Positions 26,560-35,677 of a DNA stretch of 64,000 nucleotides are shown piece by piece. The DNA lies in assembly GCA_014650415.1 (NCBI GenBank), contig BMUX01000008.1, positions 312,784 to 376,783 on the forward strand. The letters are read 5' to 3'. Position 1 is the first letter of the stretch. Each line of letters starts with the position of its first letter. The notes under the pieces were generated by a model that saw only the letters and a program-made list of their open reading frames with translations, was not told the origin of the DNA and searched no databases. Source of the DNA: Streptomyces spiroverticillatus (GTDB lineage: Bacteria; Actinomycetota; Actinomycetes; Streptomycetales; Streptomycetaceae). Position numbers and translations under genes: made by a program.

Positions 26560-28408
26560 CCCGCACCCCCGCCGCACAGCGCGCGTCCAGCACCGCGACG
26601 ACCGCCCTCAGGTCCGGCTGGCGCAGCAGCTCCGGCGCGCGCAGCCGCACCCCGGTCTCCCGCTCCACGGCGGCAAGCAGCCGGGCCGCAGCCAGTGAAG
26701 TCCCGCCCGCATCGGTGAAGTTGTCCTCCAGCTCGATGTCCGTGCGGCCCAGCAGCGTGCGCACCGTTCCCAGGACCAGCCGCTCGTTCGCGGTCCCTGT
26801 ATCCACCGCCCCGGTGGAGGCCTCCAGCAGCCCCTTCAGCAGTGCCGCCCGGTCCACCTTTCCGTTGGCGTCCAGCACGAAGGACTCCACGACCTCCACC
26901 GCCGACGGCACCGCCTGCTCCGGCAGCCAGCCGCGCACGGCGTCCAGCAGTGCGTCCGGCTCGGGAGGCGTCGCCGTCCCGCCGGCCGGCAGTACGTACG
27001 CCACCAGCCGGGCGTGCCCCGCCGCGTCCCGGGGTGCCACCACCACTGCGCTGCGGACCGCCGGGTCCTGCTCCAGCGCGGCCTCGACCTCGGCCGGTTC
27101 GATCCGTACGCCGCTGATCTTCACCTGGTCGTCGAGACGGCCCAGGAACTCCAGCACCCCGTCGGCGCGCATCCGCACCCGGTCCCCGGTCCGGTACACC
27201 CGCTCGCCCTCGGATGAGGACACGAACCGGCTGCGGGTCAGCTCGGCGTCGAGATATCCCACCGCCAACTGGGCACCGGCGATGCGCAGTTCGCCGTCCT
27301 CCCCGCGCGGTACGACCCGCCCCTCGGGATCCGTGACCAGCACGCCCACCCCCGGCAGCGGAAGGCCGATCGGCGGGGCCGCGTCCTCGTGCGCGTCGGC
27401 GTCGGTGGCCCGCATGGTGTGCACCGTGGTGACCACGGTCGCCTCGGCGGGCCCGTACGCGTTGTGCACCACGGCCGTCACGTCCGCGCCCGGACGGCGC
27501 CGCATCCGGTCGCCGCCGACGATCAGGTGCCGCAGCGCCAGGTCCTGCGGCCAGGGCGCGTCCAGCAGCGGTTCGGCCATCGGGGTCGCCGACACCGCGA
27601 CCGTCACCCCCGCCTCCCGCCACCAGTCGACGAGCGCCGAGGGGTCCCAGCGCACGGCGTCCGGCGCGGGCACCAGCGCCGCACCGGAGGTCAGCCCGGC
27701 CCACAGCTCCATCACGTGCGGGTCGAAGGCGACACCGATGAGCAGCGACTGCCGCTCGCCGGGGCCGAGCCCGGTCGTCCCCCGGTACCAGTCCAGCAGC
27801 GCGCCCAGCGCGGGCTCCGCCACGGCGACCGCCTTGGGCCTGCCGGTGGAACCCGAGGTCAGCACCGCGTACAGCGCTCCCTCCGGAGCCCGGTGGGCGC
27901 CCGGCGCGGGCGGCAGGAACGCCGCGACCACGCCCGGCACCGCGTTCGCGCCCTCGCCCGGCAGCGGCAGCATCACGTGCTCCGCCTCCTCCCGGTGCGC
28001 GGGCGGCAGCACCTCGACCGCCCCGATCAGACAGGCGACGCCGACGTCCTCGCCGACGGCGGCGAGCCTGCGCTCACCGGGGCGTGGCCCCAGCGGCAGA
28101 TACACCGCCCCCACGCGGGCCAGCGCGACGGCGGTCACCACCAGCGCGGCGGACCTGTCCAGGCAGACGCCCACCAGGTCGCCGGGGCGCACGCGGTCGC
28201 CCCAGGCCCGTATCAGCGCGTCGGCCGCCTCGTCGATCTCCCGGTACGTCCAGGAGTGCGGCCCGTCGAGCACCGCCGGGGCGTCGGGGGCGCGGCGCAC
28301 CCACTCCTCGTGCCGGCCCAGAACCTGCGTCGCATCCGGGTCAACGGGCTTTCCGTACAGCACACTTCGCGTCACGTCCTGACGTCCTTTCAGCTCTGGG
28401 GTGGTCAT
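26552..28408 (-). CDS. NRPS A-T didomain, substrate unclear
   Basis: The 618-residue protein holds one adenylation domain (VLTSGSTGRPKAVAV, NAYGPAEATV, YRTGDRVRM, DANGKVDRAAL) and one carrier domain (NFTDAGGTSLAAARL). The carrier motif is GGTS rather than the usual GG(H/D)S, but the serine is kept. Pocket residues read as D-P-M-V-I-G-A-V-V, which I cannot match to a known code. The ATG at 28408 overlaps the upstream C-A-T stop (ATGA). There is no C domain, so it needs a stand-alone or neighbouring C domain in trans. Confidence 0.9.
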   Translation of the reverse strand: MTTPELKGRQDVTRSVLYGKPVDPDATQVLGRHEEWVRRAPDAPAVLDGPHSWTYREIDEAADALIRAWGDRVRPGDLVGVCLDRSAALVVTAVALARVGAVYLPLGPRPGERRLAAVGEDVGVACLIGAVEVLPPAHREEAEHVMLPLPGEGANAVPGVVAAFLPPAPGAHRAPEGALYAVLTSGSTGRPKAVAVAEPALGALLDWYRGTTGLGPGERQSLLIGVAFDPHVMELWAGLTSGAALVPAPDAVRWDPSALVDWWREAGVTVAVSATPMAEPLLDAPWPQDLALRHLIVGGDRMRRRPGADVTAVVHNAYGPAEATVVTTVHTMRATDADAHEDAAPPIGLPLPGVGVLVTDPEGRVVPRGEDGELRIAGAQLAVGYLDAELTRSRFVSSSEGERVYRTGDRVRMRADGVLEFLGRLDDQVKISGVRIEPAEVEAALEQDPAVRSAVVVAPRDAAGHARLVAYVLPAGGTATPPEPDALLDAVRGWLPEQAVPSAVEVVESFVLDANGKVDRAALLKGLLEASTGAVDTGTANERLVLGTVRTLLGRTDIELEDNFTDAGGTSLAAARLLAAVERETGVRLRAPELLRQPDLRAVVAVLDARCAAGVRGV

Positions 28409-31400
28409 ACCGAGGCCGGGGCCGAAGCCGGCGCGGTCGTGGCGGAGACGGCGGTCAGCGCCCGCGACTGGTCGGCGAGCACGGGATTCTGGAAGAGCAC
28501 CCGCAGCGGCGGGCGGCTCCCGAGGTGCGGCTCCAGCCAGGCCGCGAGCTGCGCGGCCAGCAGGGAGTGCCCGCCCACCTGGAAGAAGTGCGAGCCCGCC
28601 GCGAACCGGTCGTGCCCGAGCACCTCCCGCCAGCCTTCGGCGAGCAGCGCCAGCGCGGGGTCGGCGTCCGGGGCCGGGCCGGGCTCCTCCGCGCGGTCCT
28701 CCACGGAAGCCGCCAGCTTCGAGAGCGCCGCCCGGTGCGGCTTGCCGCCGGGCAGCGTCGGCATCGCGTCGAGCCGCACCCATGCGCCCGGCACGAGCGC
28801 TCCGGGCAGCCGGTCGCTCAGCGCCCGGTGCAACTCCTGCTCGTCCCAGGCTCCTTCGGTCCCGTCGTCCTCCAGGAATCCGATCAGCCGAGGGGTCCCG
28901 GCCGCCGAGGCGTCGAGGACCACCGCACAGGACCGCCCACCGAGCACGGCAGAGGCGGCCGCCTCCACCTCCTCCAACTCGATCCGGTAGCCGCGCAGTT
29001 TGACCTGGTTGTCCCGCCGCCCGAGGAAGCGCAGCAGCCCGTCCCGGCCCCGGAAGCCCAGGTCGCCGGTCAAGTAGACGCGCTCACCGCCCAGGGCGGG
29101 CACGTGCACGAACCGGGCGGCGGTGGCCTCCGGGTTGCCGAGGTATCCCTCCGCCAACCCGGCTCCCGCTACAGCGAGTTCACCGACCGCGCCGTCCGGC
29201 AGCGGCTGAAGTCCCGTACCCAGTACGTGAATCCGCTCGCCCGGAAGCTCCCCGCCGAGCGGAATCTCGGCCCCGGCGGCCGACAGGCGGGCGGGATCCA
29301 CCTCGTACACCGTGGAGCTGATCGACGCCTCGGTCACCCCGTACGCGTTGAACACCCGCAGATCCAGGTCGCGCAGGAACTCCCGCAGCACGTCGGCGGG
29401 CAGCCGCTCCCCGCCGAGCACCAGCAGCCGGGGCGACCAGCCGCCCCCGAGCAGGGCGTCCCGCAGGTCCTCGCGCGTCGCCAGGAAGTAGCTGGTCGGC
29501 AGGTTCGCCACCGACACCCGGGCCCCGCACAGGAGGTTGACCAGCTCCGCACCCGTGGGCACCTCGAACTCGGGCACCACCAGGCACGCCCCCGCGTACA
29601 GCGACGGCAGCACCTCCTCCAGCGCCACGTCGAACGACGGCTGCGCGAACACCAGCACCCGGTCCCCGGCCGCCAGGCCGAACCGTTCGGCGACACCGGT
29701 GAGATGGTTGCGCAGCGCGTCCGGCCCGACCGCGACCGGCTTCGGCACGCCCGTCGAGCCCGAGGTGTGGATGACGTACGCCGCCGACGGCACGACCTCG
29801 GCAGGAGCGGCGGGCGGCAGCACCTCGTCCGCCACCGACCCCGTCGGCAGCCCCGCCGGAACCCGCACACCGCCGTCCGGCGCCGTGAGCACCATCGCCG
29901 GGGCCAGCCGCTCCAGCAGCAGCTCCAGACGGGCAGCCGGGTCGGTCGGCGACAGCGGACAGTACACCGCACCGCTGCGCAGGCAGGCCAGCAGCGTCAC
30001 CACCGAGTCCACCCCGCGCGGCAGCACCGCCGCCACCGGCTGCCCGGCCGTGACCCCGGCCGCGCCCAGCCGTCGTACGAGGGAGTCCACGCGCGCGTCC
30101 AGCTCGCCGTACGTGATCCGCCTGGCCCCCACCAAGAGGGCGGGCAGCGAAGGGTCGTGGGCGGACAGCGGGTCCAGCGGCGCAGGGCCGGGCACACCCG
30201 CGGCCTCCGGCTCCGGGAGCGGGGCGGCGGCCGGCGGAGCCAGTGCGGCGAGCGCCGTGCCGGGGGAGTCCAGGTAGGCCCGCAGCAGGTCGAGGAAGCG
30301 GCCGGCGAGGAGCGCGGCCACCTCCTCGCCGTACAGGTCCACGTCGTAGTCCCACACCAGCGTCATGCCCGCCGCGCCCGCCCGGGGGCCGACCCCGCGC
30401 CGGTCGTCCGGCAGCAGCACCACGTCGAGGTCGAAGCGGGTCGTCCCGGTGTTGAAGCCCTCGAACAGAGCCACCTCCAGACCCGGCACCTCCAGGTCCG
30501 GCAGCACCGCGTCGTGCGCGCTGAACATCACGTCGAACAGCGGATTGTCCGCCCCCGACGTGTGCAGCCCCAGCGCGCGGGTCAGCTCCTGGACCGGCAC
30601 CTCCTGGTACGGCAGGGCCCGCACCAGGGTGTCCGTCACCTCGTCCATCGTGTCCTGGGCCGGGGCCTCCGGATCCAGGCGCAGCCGCAGCGGGATGGTG
30701 TTGACGAACATCCCCACCGCGTCCTCGAAGCCCAGCGGTCGGTTGCCGACGGCCGTGCCGACCACCATCTCGGAGCGCCCGCCGTGCCGCCGCAGCAGCT
30801 CCGCGAACAGCCCCAGCAGCGTCGCGAACGGCGTCAGCCCGCGCTCCTTGGCGTGCGCCCGCAGCCGCTCGGCCAGGTCCGCACCGATCGACTGGCGCAG
30901 CTGCCCGCCGTGGTGCCGCCGCACCGCTCCCGGCCGTACGAGTCCGGGCAGCGGCATGTCGTACGACGCACCCTCCAGCTCACGGGTCCAGAACTCCAGC
31001 CCGGCCCGCACCTCGTCGGCCCGCCCGGGGCCCGCCTGGGCGCGCACGTGGTCCGCGTACGAGGAGGCGGGGGCCAACTCGGGCTTCTCGCCCAGGACAT
31101 GGGAGCGGTAGGTGCCGAAGACGTCGGCGAGGAGGATCGCGAAGGAGTGCCCGTCGTGGATCAGGTGGTGCTCGACGTGGATCAGCCGGTGGTGGCCGTC
31201 GGCCATCCGCACCAGCGTCCAGCGCAGCAGCGGCGCCTCGAAGGTGTCGAGCGGCCGCTCGGCCTCGGCGCGCAGCAGCTCCTGGAAGGCGGCCTCGGGG
31301 TCGGGCGAGGTGCCGAGGTCCACCCGGTGCAGGCGGGGCGGGCACGCGTCGGCGACGCGCTGCCCCGGCATCGCGCCGGGCACCTCCACCAGCTCCAGGC

Positions 31401-31566
31401 GCAGGCCCGGATGCCGGTCGAGGGTGGCGGCGAAACCTGCGTGCAGCGCGTCGGGGTCGAGGCCGCCCCACAGGTCGAGGGAGGCGGTGAAGTTGTAGGC
31501 GCGGCTGCCGGGCTGCACTTGCTCGTGCAGCCAGACGATCTCCTGCGAGGAGGAGAGGGGGAGCAT
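28405..31566 (-). CDS. NRPS C-A-T module
   Basis: The 1053-residue protein is a complete module. The condensation domain (LPLSSSQEIVWLHEQ, HHLIHDGHS) fills about residues 1-440. The adenylation domain shows HTSGSTGVPKPVAV, NAYGVTEASIS, YLTGDLGFRG and VKLRGYRIEL. The carrier is FFQVGGHSLLAAQL. The A10 region reads PTLPGGKPHRAAL, where the usual NGK(V/I)D lysine motif is altered to GGKPH but the lysine is kept. Pocket residues read as D-V-E-N-V-G-A-I-S. Glu at the third position hints at a polar or basic substrate, but I cannot name one. The ATG at 31566 is chosen because the C domain starts there; a further upstream ATG would add 26 low-quality residues. Confidence 0.92.
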   Translation of the reverse strand: MLPLSSSQEIVWLHEQVQPGSRAYNFTASLDLWGGLDPDALHAGFAATLDRHPGLRLELVEVPGAMPGQRVADACPPRLHRVDLGTSPDPEAAFQELLRAEAERPLDTFEAPLLRWTLVRMADGHHRLIHVEHHLIHDGHSFAILLADVFGTYRSHVLGEKPELAPASSYADHVRAQAGPGRADEVRAGLEFWTRELEGASYDMPLPGLVRPGAVRRHHGGQLRQSIGADLAERLRAHAKERGLTPFATLLGLFAELLRRHGGRSEMVVGTAVGNRPLGFEDAVGMFVNTIPLRLRLDPEAPAQDTMDEVTDTLVRALPYQEVPVQELTRALGLHTSGADNPLFDVMFSAHDAVLPDLEVPGLEVALFEGFNTGTTRFDLDVVLLPDDRRGVGPRAGAAGMTLVWDYDVDLYGEEVAALLAGRFLDLLRAYLDSPGTALAALAPPAAAPLPEPEAAGVPGPAPLDPLSAHDPSLPALLVGARRITYGELDARVDSLVRRLGAAGVTAGQPVAAVLPRGVDSVVTLLACLRSGAVYCPLSPTDPAARLELLLERLAPAMVLTAPDGGVRVPAGLPTGSVADEVLPPAAPAEVVPSAAYVIHTSGSTGVPKPVAVGPDALRNHLTGVAERFGLAAGDRVLVFAQPSFDVALEEVLPSLYAGACLVVPEFEVPTGAELVNLLCGARVSVANLPTSYFLATREDLRDALLGGGWSPRLLVLGGERLPADVLREFLRDLDLRVFNAYGVTEASISSTVYEVDPARLSAAGAEIPLGGELPGERIHVLGTGLQPLPDGAVGELAVAGAGLAEGYLGNPEATAARFVHVPALGGERVYLTGDLGFRGRDGLLRFLGRRDNQVKLRGYRIELEEVEAAASAVLGGRSCAVVLDASAAGTPRLIGFLEDDGTEGAWDEQELHRALSDRLPGALVPGAWVRLDAMPTLPGGKPHRAALSKLAASVEDRAEEPGPAPDADPALALLAEGWREVLGHDRFAAGSHFFQVGGHSLLAAQLAAWLEPHLGSRPPLRVLFQNPVLADQSRALTAVSATTAPASAPASV

Positions 31567-31715
31567 GGCGATCCCTGGGGTTGTCGGGTCGTGGGACAGG
31601 GGGCGGCGGCGCGGGTCGCGCCGCCGCCCGGCGGGACGGGGCACGTGGTCGTGCGCCGCCCGGGGGGAATTCCGGCGGCTGCGCGGGTCGCGCGCGTCCG
31701 CCGATGCGAAGTCGA

Positions 31716-31787
31716 GTGGTGTCGTACGGAGTGCTGCCAGGTCGTCCCGTACGGAGTGCCGTCAGGTCGTCCCGTACGGAGTTACGA
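31716..31787 (-). repeat. 25-bp tandem repeat, 3 copies, at C-gene stop
   Basis: Copies start at 31716, 31741 and 31766 (forward consensus GTCGTCCCGTACGGAGTGCC plus GTCAG). The copy at 31766 overlaps the stop codon of the stand-alone C gene. The remaining gap to the C-A-T start (31567-31715) is GC-rich without a gene. Confidence 0.8.
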
Positions 31788-33086
31788 GGCCGAGCCGACC
31801 GGCAGACCCGCCCGCAGTTCCCCGCCCAGCACGGCGAAGGCCTCCCGTGCGGCGGTGTCGTCGAGCACGGACCGGTCCCAGACCATCCGCAGCCGCACGG
31901 TCGGCCCCTGCACCACGGAAACGGCGAACGGGGCCCGCACCGGGCGGCCGTCGACCTGCGTCTCACGGCCGGACGTCCCGCCCAGCCGCAGGACCGGCCG
32001 ACGGCGGTCGTCGTCCACGGTCAGCAAGCCGTCCAGCGCCCCCGACCAGCGGGAACCGGCGGTGCGGGCGGCGTGCACGACCTCGTCGAAGGGGGTGTCG
32101 GCGCGGTCCAGGTCGTCCCACCACTGGGTGGCGGTCAGCTCGGGTGCCGGACGGGCCTCGTCCGTACCGGCCGGGAAGACGACCGTATTGAGGAAGCAGC
32201 CCACCACCGGGGGAGCCCCGGCGGGCCGGCCGCCCCACGGGTAGCCGACCGGCGGCACGTGCCCGGTTCCGTACAGCACGCGGGCGGCGGACCGGACGGC
32301 GTCGAGCAGCGCGGCGAAGGGGACGCCCGACGGGCCGCCGGGGACGGTGAGTTCGGCGGCCCCGGTGGGCAGGGGCGCGCCGGGACGCGGGGCGCGCTCG
32401 TGCACGGTGCGAAGCCGGTCGCCCCAGTACGCGAGGGCGTCCGGGGAGCTGGCCCGGTGCTCGGCCTCCAGTTGGAGGAGGACCGCCTGCCGGTACTCGG
32501 CGAGCCCGGCGGCCCGCTCGTCCGCCGTCACGTCCGCCGCGCCGAGCCCGGACAGGTAGGCCTCGCCGAGGTCCTCGACGATGCGCGCCAGCGACTGCCC
32601 GTCGCAGGCGGCGTGGTCCAGGACGACCGCGAGCACGTCCTCGCCGGGGTCATCCTGGTCCCGTATGCCCGGGTCCCTCGCGAGGAACAGCCGCAGCGGC
32701 GGCCCGTCCGCGCTCCACGCGCCCAGCGCCCGCCGCAACGCGTCCCGCACCCCCTCGCCGGGAGCCGGGCGCACCTCCTCCAGCGGTACGGAGGGCGAGG
32801 CGGTCCGGAGCACGGGCGTCCCCCGGAACACCTCGGCCCGCGCCCGCAGCACGGGGTGCCGGGCGGCCAGGTGCTCGGCCGCCTCCCGCAGCCGTGCGGC
32901 ATCCACGCTGCCGGACGGGAACGCGAAGAACAGCGGTACGGTGTCGGGCCGCCCGGTGGGGTCCATGGCCCGCACCAGGACGAAGCGGCGCTGTGCGCCG
33001 GTGACGGGCAGCAGGTCAGCGCTGTCGCCGCCCCCGGTGAGGCGCTGGTAGCGGTCCAGATACGAGCCGGTGATGCTGCGGTGCAC
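31782..33086 (-). CDS. stand-alone NRPS condensation-domain protein
   Basis: This 434-residue condensation-fold protein carries LDHAACDGQS as its active-site motif: the second His and the DG of HHxxxDG are present, but the first His is Asp. VGCFLNTVVF and WWDDLDRADTPFDEVVHAAR are family hallmarks. It begins LLPVTGAQRRFVLVRAMDP after a short leader. It follows the MFS exporter gene and precedes the C-A-T module, and it probably supplies condensation for the A-T proteins that lack a C domain. The GTG at 33086 is chosen because GAGAGGATCCC precedes it. Activity is likely, since the base-like second His is intact. Confidence 0.85.
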   Translation of the reverse strand: MHRSITGSYLDRYQRLTGGGDSADLLPVTGAQRRFVLVRAMDPTGRPDTVPLFFAFPSGSVDAARLREAAEHLAARHPVLRARAEVFRGTPVLRTASPSVPLEEVRPAPGEGVRDALRRALGAWSADGPPLRLFLARDPGIRDQDDPGEDVLAVVLDHAACDGQSLARIVEDLGEAYLSGLGAADVTADERAAGLAEYRQAVLLQLEAEHRASSPDALAYWGDRLRTVHERAPRPGAPLPTGAAELTVPGGPSGVPFAALLDAVRSAARVLYGTGHVPPVGYPWGGRPAGAPPVVGCFLNTVVFPAGTDEARPAPELTATQWWDDLDRADTPFDEVVHAARTAGSRWSGALDGLLTVDDDRRRPVLRLGGTSGRETQVDGRPVRAPFAVSVVQGPTVRLRMVWDRSVLDDTAAREAFAVLGGELRAGLPVGSAS

Positions 33087-33153
33087 GGGATCCTCTCTCG
33101 GAACTCGGAAGTGTTGGGTGTGGGGCGCTTGCGGCGTGCCCCGGATGCCTCGC

Positions 33154-34449
33154 TCAGCGGGCGGCCCCCGCACCGGCCGGCGCCCCGTCCTCGGGCACCT
33201 CCTCCGCCGCCGGCAGGTCCCGCATGCCCCGCAGTCGCGACAGCAGCAGGGGCAGGGGTACGAGGAGGAAGCCGGCCGCGCACACCCACAGCGCGGCACG
33301 CGCCCCGAATCCGTCCGCGACGGCCCCGCCGACGAGCGCGCCCAGCGGCAGCGTGCCCCACATCAGGAACCGCAGGGTCGCGTTCATCCGCCCCAACAGC
33401 CGCGGTGGGCACAGCATCTGACGGAAGCTCACCTGTGCCACGTTGTAGACGACGGCGCCGAAGAAGACCACGCCGGACGCCACCGCGAACAGAGCCGCCG
33501 CCGCGCCCTCGCCCGCCAGCGGCCACAGCACCGCGAACGGTCCCGTGACCAGGCACGACAGCCAGATCAGCCGGGCCTGCCCGAACCGGCGGGCCAGCCG
33601 GCCCGCGCACAGCGCCCCGGCGAGCCCGCCGACGGCCGACGCGGACAGCATCAACCCGACGGCACCCGGGCGAAGTTCGAGCACCCGCACCAGGAACACC
33701 GTCTGCGTGGCCATCAGCATCGCGCTGAAGAAGTTCCCGAGGCCGGTCGCGGCGGCGATCACCCGCAGCAGCGGATTGCCGATCACGAACCGCAGCCCCT
33801 CGGCGACGTCCTTGCGCACGGACGCCCCCGGCACCGGCTCGGGCTTCGCCTCCGGTTTCCGTATCGCCATCAGGAACAGGGCCGAGACCGCGTACCCGAT
33901 CGCGTCGGCCACGATCGCCAGGTGCGCGCCGACGAGCTGCACGAGCCCGCCACCGAGCCCGGGGCCCGCCACCTGGGCCGACGACCGTACGGTCTCCAGC
34001 GCGCCGTTGCCCGCCACCAGGCGCTCCCTGTCCAGGAGTTGGGGCAGGTAGCTCTGGTGCGCCACGTCGAAGAACACCGTCGCGACACCGGTCACCAGGG
34101 CCACCACGTACAGCTGCCCCATGGTCAGTACCCCGGCGACCGCCGCGAGCGGGATGCTCGCCATGGCCGCGCAGCGCACCACGTCGGCCCGGATCATCAG
34201 CGTGCGCTTGCGCATCCGGTCCACCCACGCACCGGCGGGCAGGCCGATGAGCAGGAACGCGGCCGTCTCGGCGGCCGTGAGCAGGCCCACCTGGAAGGCC
34301 GGGGCGCGCAGTTCGAGGACCGCGACCAACGGCAGCGCGACCAGGGTGACTTGAGCGCCGACCTGACCGGCGGCGGCCCCGGCGAGCAGCAGCCGGAAGT
34401 CGCGCAGCCGCAGGAGGCCGCCCGGAGCGGCTGGAGAGGTGGTGGACAT
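33154..34449 (-). CDS. MFS exporter (EntS/MFS_3-like)
   Basis: The 431-residue integral membrane protein has about 12 hydrophobic segments and the MFS loop 2-3 motif GAWVDRMRKRTLMI, matching the EntS-like subgroup that exports siderophores and peptides. It is the first gene of the minus-strand NRPS operon and probably exports the product or contributes to self-resistance. The ATG at 34449 begins the cytoplasmic N-terminus; an in-frame ATG at 34539 would add 30 residues unlike the family. Positive-inside Arg clusters lie between helices. Substrate direction is inferred from family and context. Confidence 0.88.
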   Translation of the reverse strand: MSTTSPAAPGGLLRLRDFRLLLAGAAAGQVGAQVTLVALPLVAVLELRAPAFQVGLLTAAETAAFLLIGLPAGAWVDRMRKRTLMIRADVVRCAAMASIPLAAVAGVLTMGQLYVVALVTGVATVFFDVAHQSYLPQLLDRERLVAGNGALETVRSSAQVAGPGLGGGLVQLVGAHLAIVADAIGYAVSALFLMAIRKPEAKPEPVPGASVRKDVAEGLRFVIGNPLLRVIAAATGLGNFFSAMLMATQTVFLVRVLELRPGAVGLMLSASAVGGLAGALCAGRLARRFGQARLIWLSCLVTGPFAVLWPLAGEGAAAALFAVASGVVFFGAVVYNVAQVSFRQMLCPPRLLGRMNATLRFLMWGTLPLGALVGGAVADGFGARAALWVCAAGFLLVPLPLLLSRLRGMRDLPAAEEVPEDGAPAGAGAAR

Positions 34450-34999
34450 GCACGAGACCTTCACCAAGGGAAGATCCAGAGTCAAAAGAGAACGGAGACT
34501 TCCGGACGTTCTTCCTGCCGATCGGTCCAAGTACCGCAAATTATTTGGCAGATATGAGCAACCGGGAGATGAACGGTGAGGATGCGGCGCACGCCACGGA
34601 CGGCTTGCCGTGGGCGTTCCGGGCCTCCCGGGGTGGTGAGGAATGGCCGACGATGCCCCGTAGGTGCGTATGTCCGAAAGTAGTCACTCGAAGTCAGGGA
34701 ATGATCAAGAGGGCAACCTCAACTCTCCCTGTTCCGTCCGGAGTTGTCCGAAGTGCTTCGGCGGCACCGGGACTGCCGGTGTCTCAGCCGTCGCCCGGGG
34801 TGCCGACGGCGCACCCCCGCACCGGTCCGAACCGGCCGTGCGCTCCAGGAACAGGGGCCGTGCACTGTCGGTCAAAACGGCCCGTGGACGCCGATCTACG
34901 TTCATGGAGCGGTTCGGCCGGGACGTCCCCGGGATCCGGACCGCACCGATCCCCTGCATCCACACGGCGTCCACGGGACTCCGCGAAAGGACCCCCCTC
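34450..34999. other. 550-bp divergent intergenic region
   Basis: This lies between the minus-strand MFS-NRPS operon and the plus-strand YcaC operon. A markedly AT-rich patch (about 34526-34560, GTACCGCAAATTATTTGGCA) sits roughly 80-110 bp upstream of the MFS start and is the best promoter candidate for the NRPS operon. I find no convincing gene here: open frames have poor codon bias. A GAAAGGA-type ribosome site for the YcaC gene ends the region. Confidence 0.55.
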
Positions 35000-35674
35000 A
35001 TGAGCCACCCCGCCTTCGACCCCACGCAGGTCCACGCCGCACCGGGCTCGGACCTCATCACCCCCGACAACGCGGTGATGCTCTTCGTCGACCACCAGCC
35101 GCAGATGTTCTTCGGCACCGGCTCCGGCGACCGGGCCGCCATCGTCAACAGCACGGTCGGGCTCGCGAAGGCCGCCAGAGCCTTCGGCGTGCCCACCGTC
35201 CTCACCACCGTGGCCGCCGACTCCTTCTCGGGCCCCCTGCTCCCGCAACTGGCCGCCGTCCTCCCCGACCACAAGCCCCTCGACCGCACGAGCATGAACG
35301 CCTGGGAGGACGAGGCCCTCGTCGCCGCGGTCCGGGCCACCGGCCGCCGCAAGATCGTCCTGTCGGGGCTGTGGACCGAGGTCTGCCTGGTGCTCCCCGC
35401 CCTCTCCGCGCTGGAGCAGGGTTACGAGGTCTACGTCGTCGCCGACGCCTCCGGCGGCGTGACCCCGGCCGCCCACGAACACGCCCTCCAGCGCATGACC
35501 GCCGCCGGGGCCGTCCCGGTGACCTGGCTCCAGGTGCTGCTGGAGCTCCAGCGCGACTGGGCGCGCCAGGACACGTACGGAGCGGTCATGGACATCGTCA
35601 AGGAGCACGGCGGCGCGTACGGACTCGGCGTCGTCTACGCGCAGTCGGTCATCGGCGCGCACGCGGCCGGCTGA
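35000..35674 (+). CDS. YcaC-like isochorismatase-family cysteine hydrolase
   Basis: The 224-residue protein has the isochorismatase-like fold: FVDHQPQMFF holds the Asp, TSMNAWEDEAL is the YcaC-type centre, and SGLWTEVCLVLPALSAL holds the nucleophile cysteine. Family members hydrolyse small amides or thioesters of unknown identity; YcaC itself is an orphan hydrolase. It is not an aryl-acid synthesis isochorismatase, because no carrier domain or salicylate/DHB genes are nearby. It begins a six-gene operon with DoxX 3 bp downstream. The ATG at 35000 follows GAAAGGA. Confidence 0.88.
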   Translation: MSHPAFDPTQVHAAPGSDLITPDNAVMLFVDHQPQMFFGTGSGDRAAIVNSTVGLAKAARAFGVPTVLTTVAADSFSGPLLPQLAAVLPDHKPLDRTSMNAWEDEALVAAVRATGRRKIVLSGLWTEVCLVLPALSALEQGYEVYVVADASGGVTPAAHEHALQRMTAAGAVPVTWLQVLLELQRDWARQDTYGAVMDIVKEHGGAYGLGVVYAQSVIGAHAAG

Positions 35675-35677
35675 CCC

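Noticed and set aside
26560..26577. ATG at 26577 as start of the valine A-T protein
   Set aside because: The GTG at 26559 overlaps the upstream stop as elsewhere in this operon; the added residues MRRGCG do not match the family.
1..34449. DmdR/IdeR iron boxes or siderophore operon operators
   Set aside because: I looked for TTAGGTTAGGCTAACC-type sites near operon starts and saw none; an exhaustive pattern search was not possible.
34545..35003. 152-codon plus-strand frame in the divergent gap
   Set aside because: Poor codon bias, no family resemblance, and its end overlaps the YcaC start; probably chance.
35000..35674. Isochorismatase for salicylate/DHB starter
   Set aside because: The YcaC-type centre, lack of a carrier domain and absence of isochorismate synthase or DHB genes point to an orphan hydrolase, not to aryl-acid synthesis.
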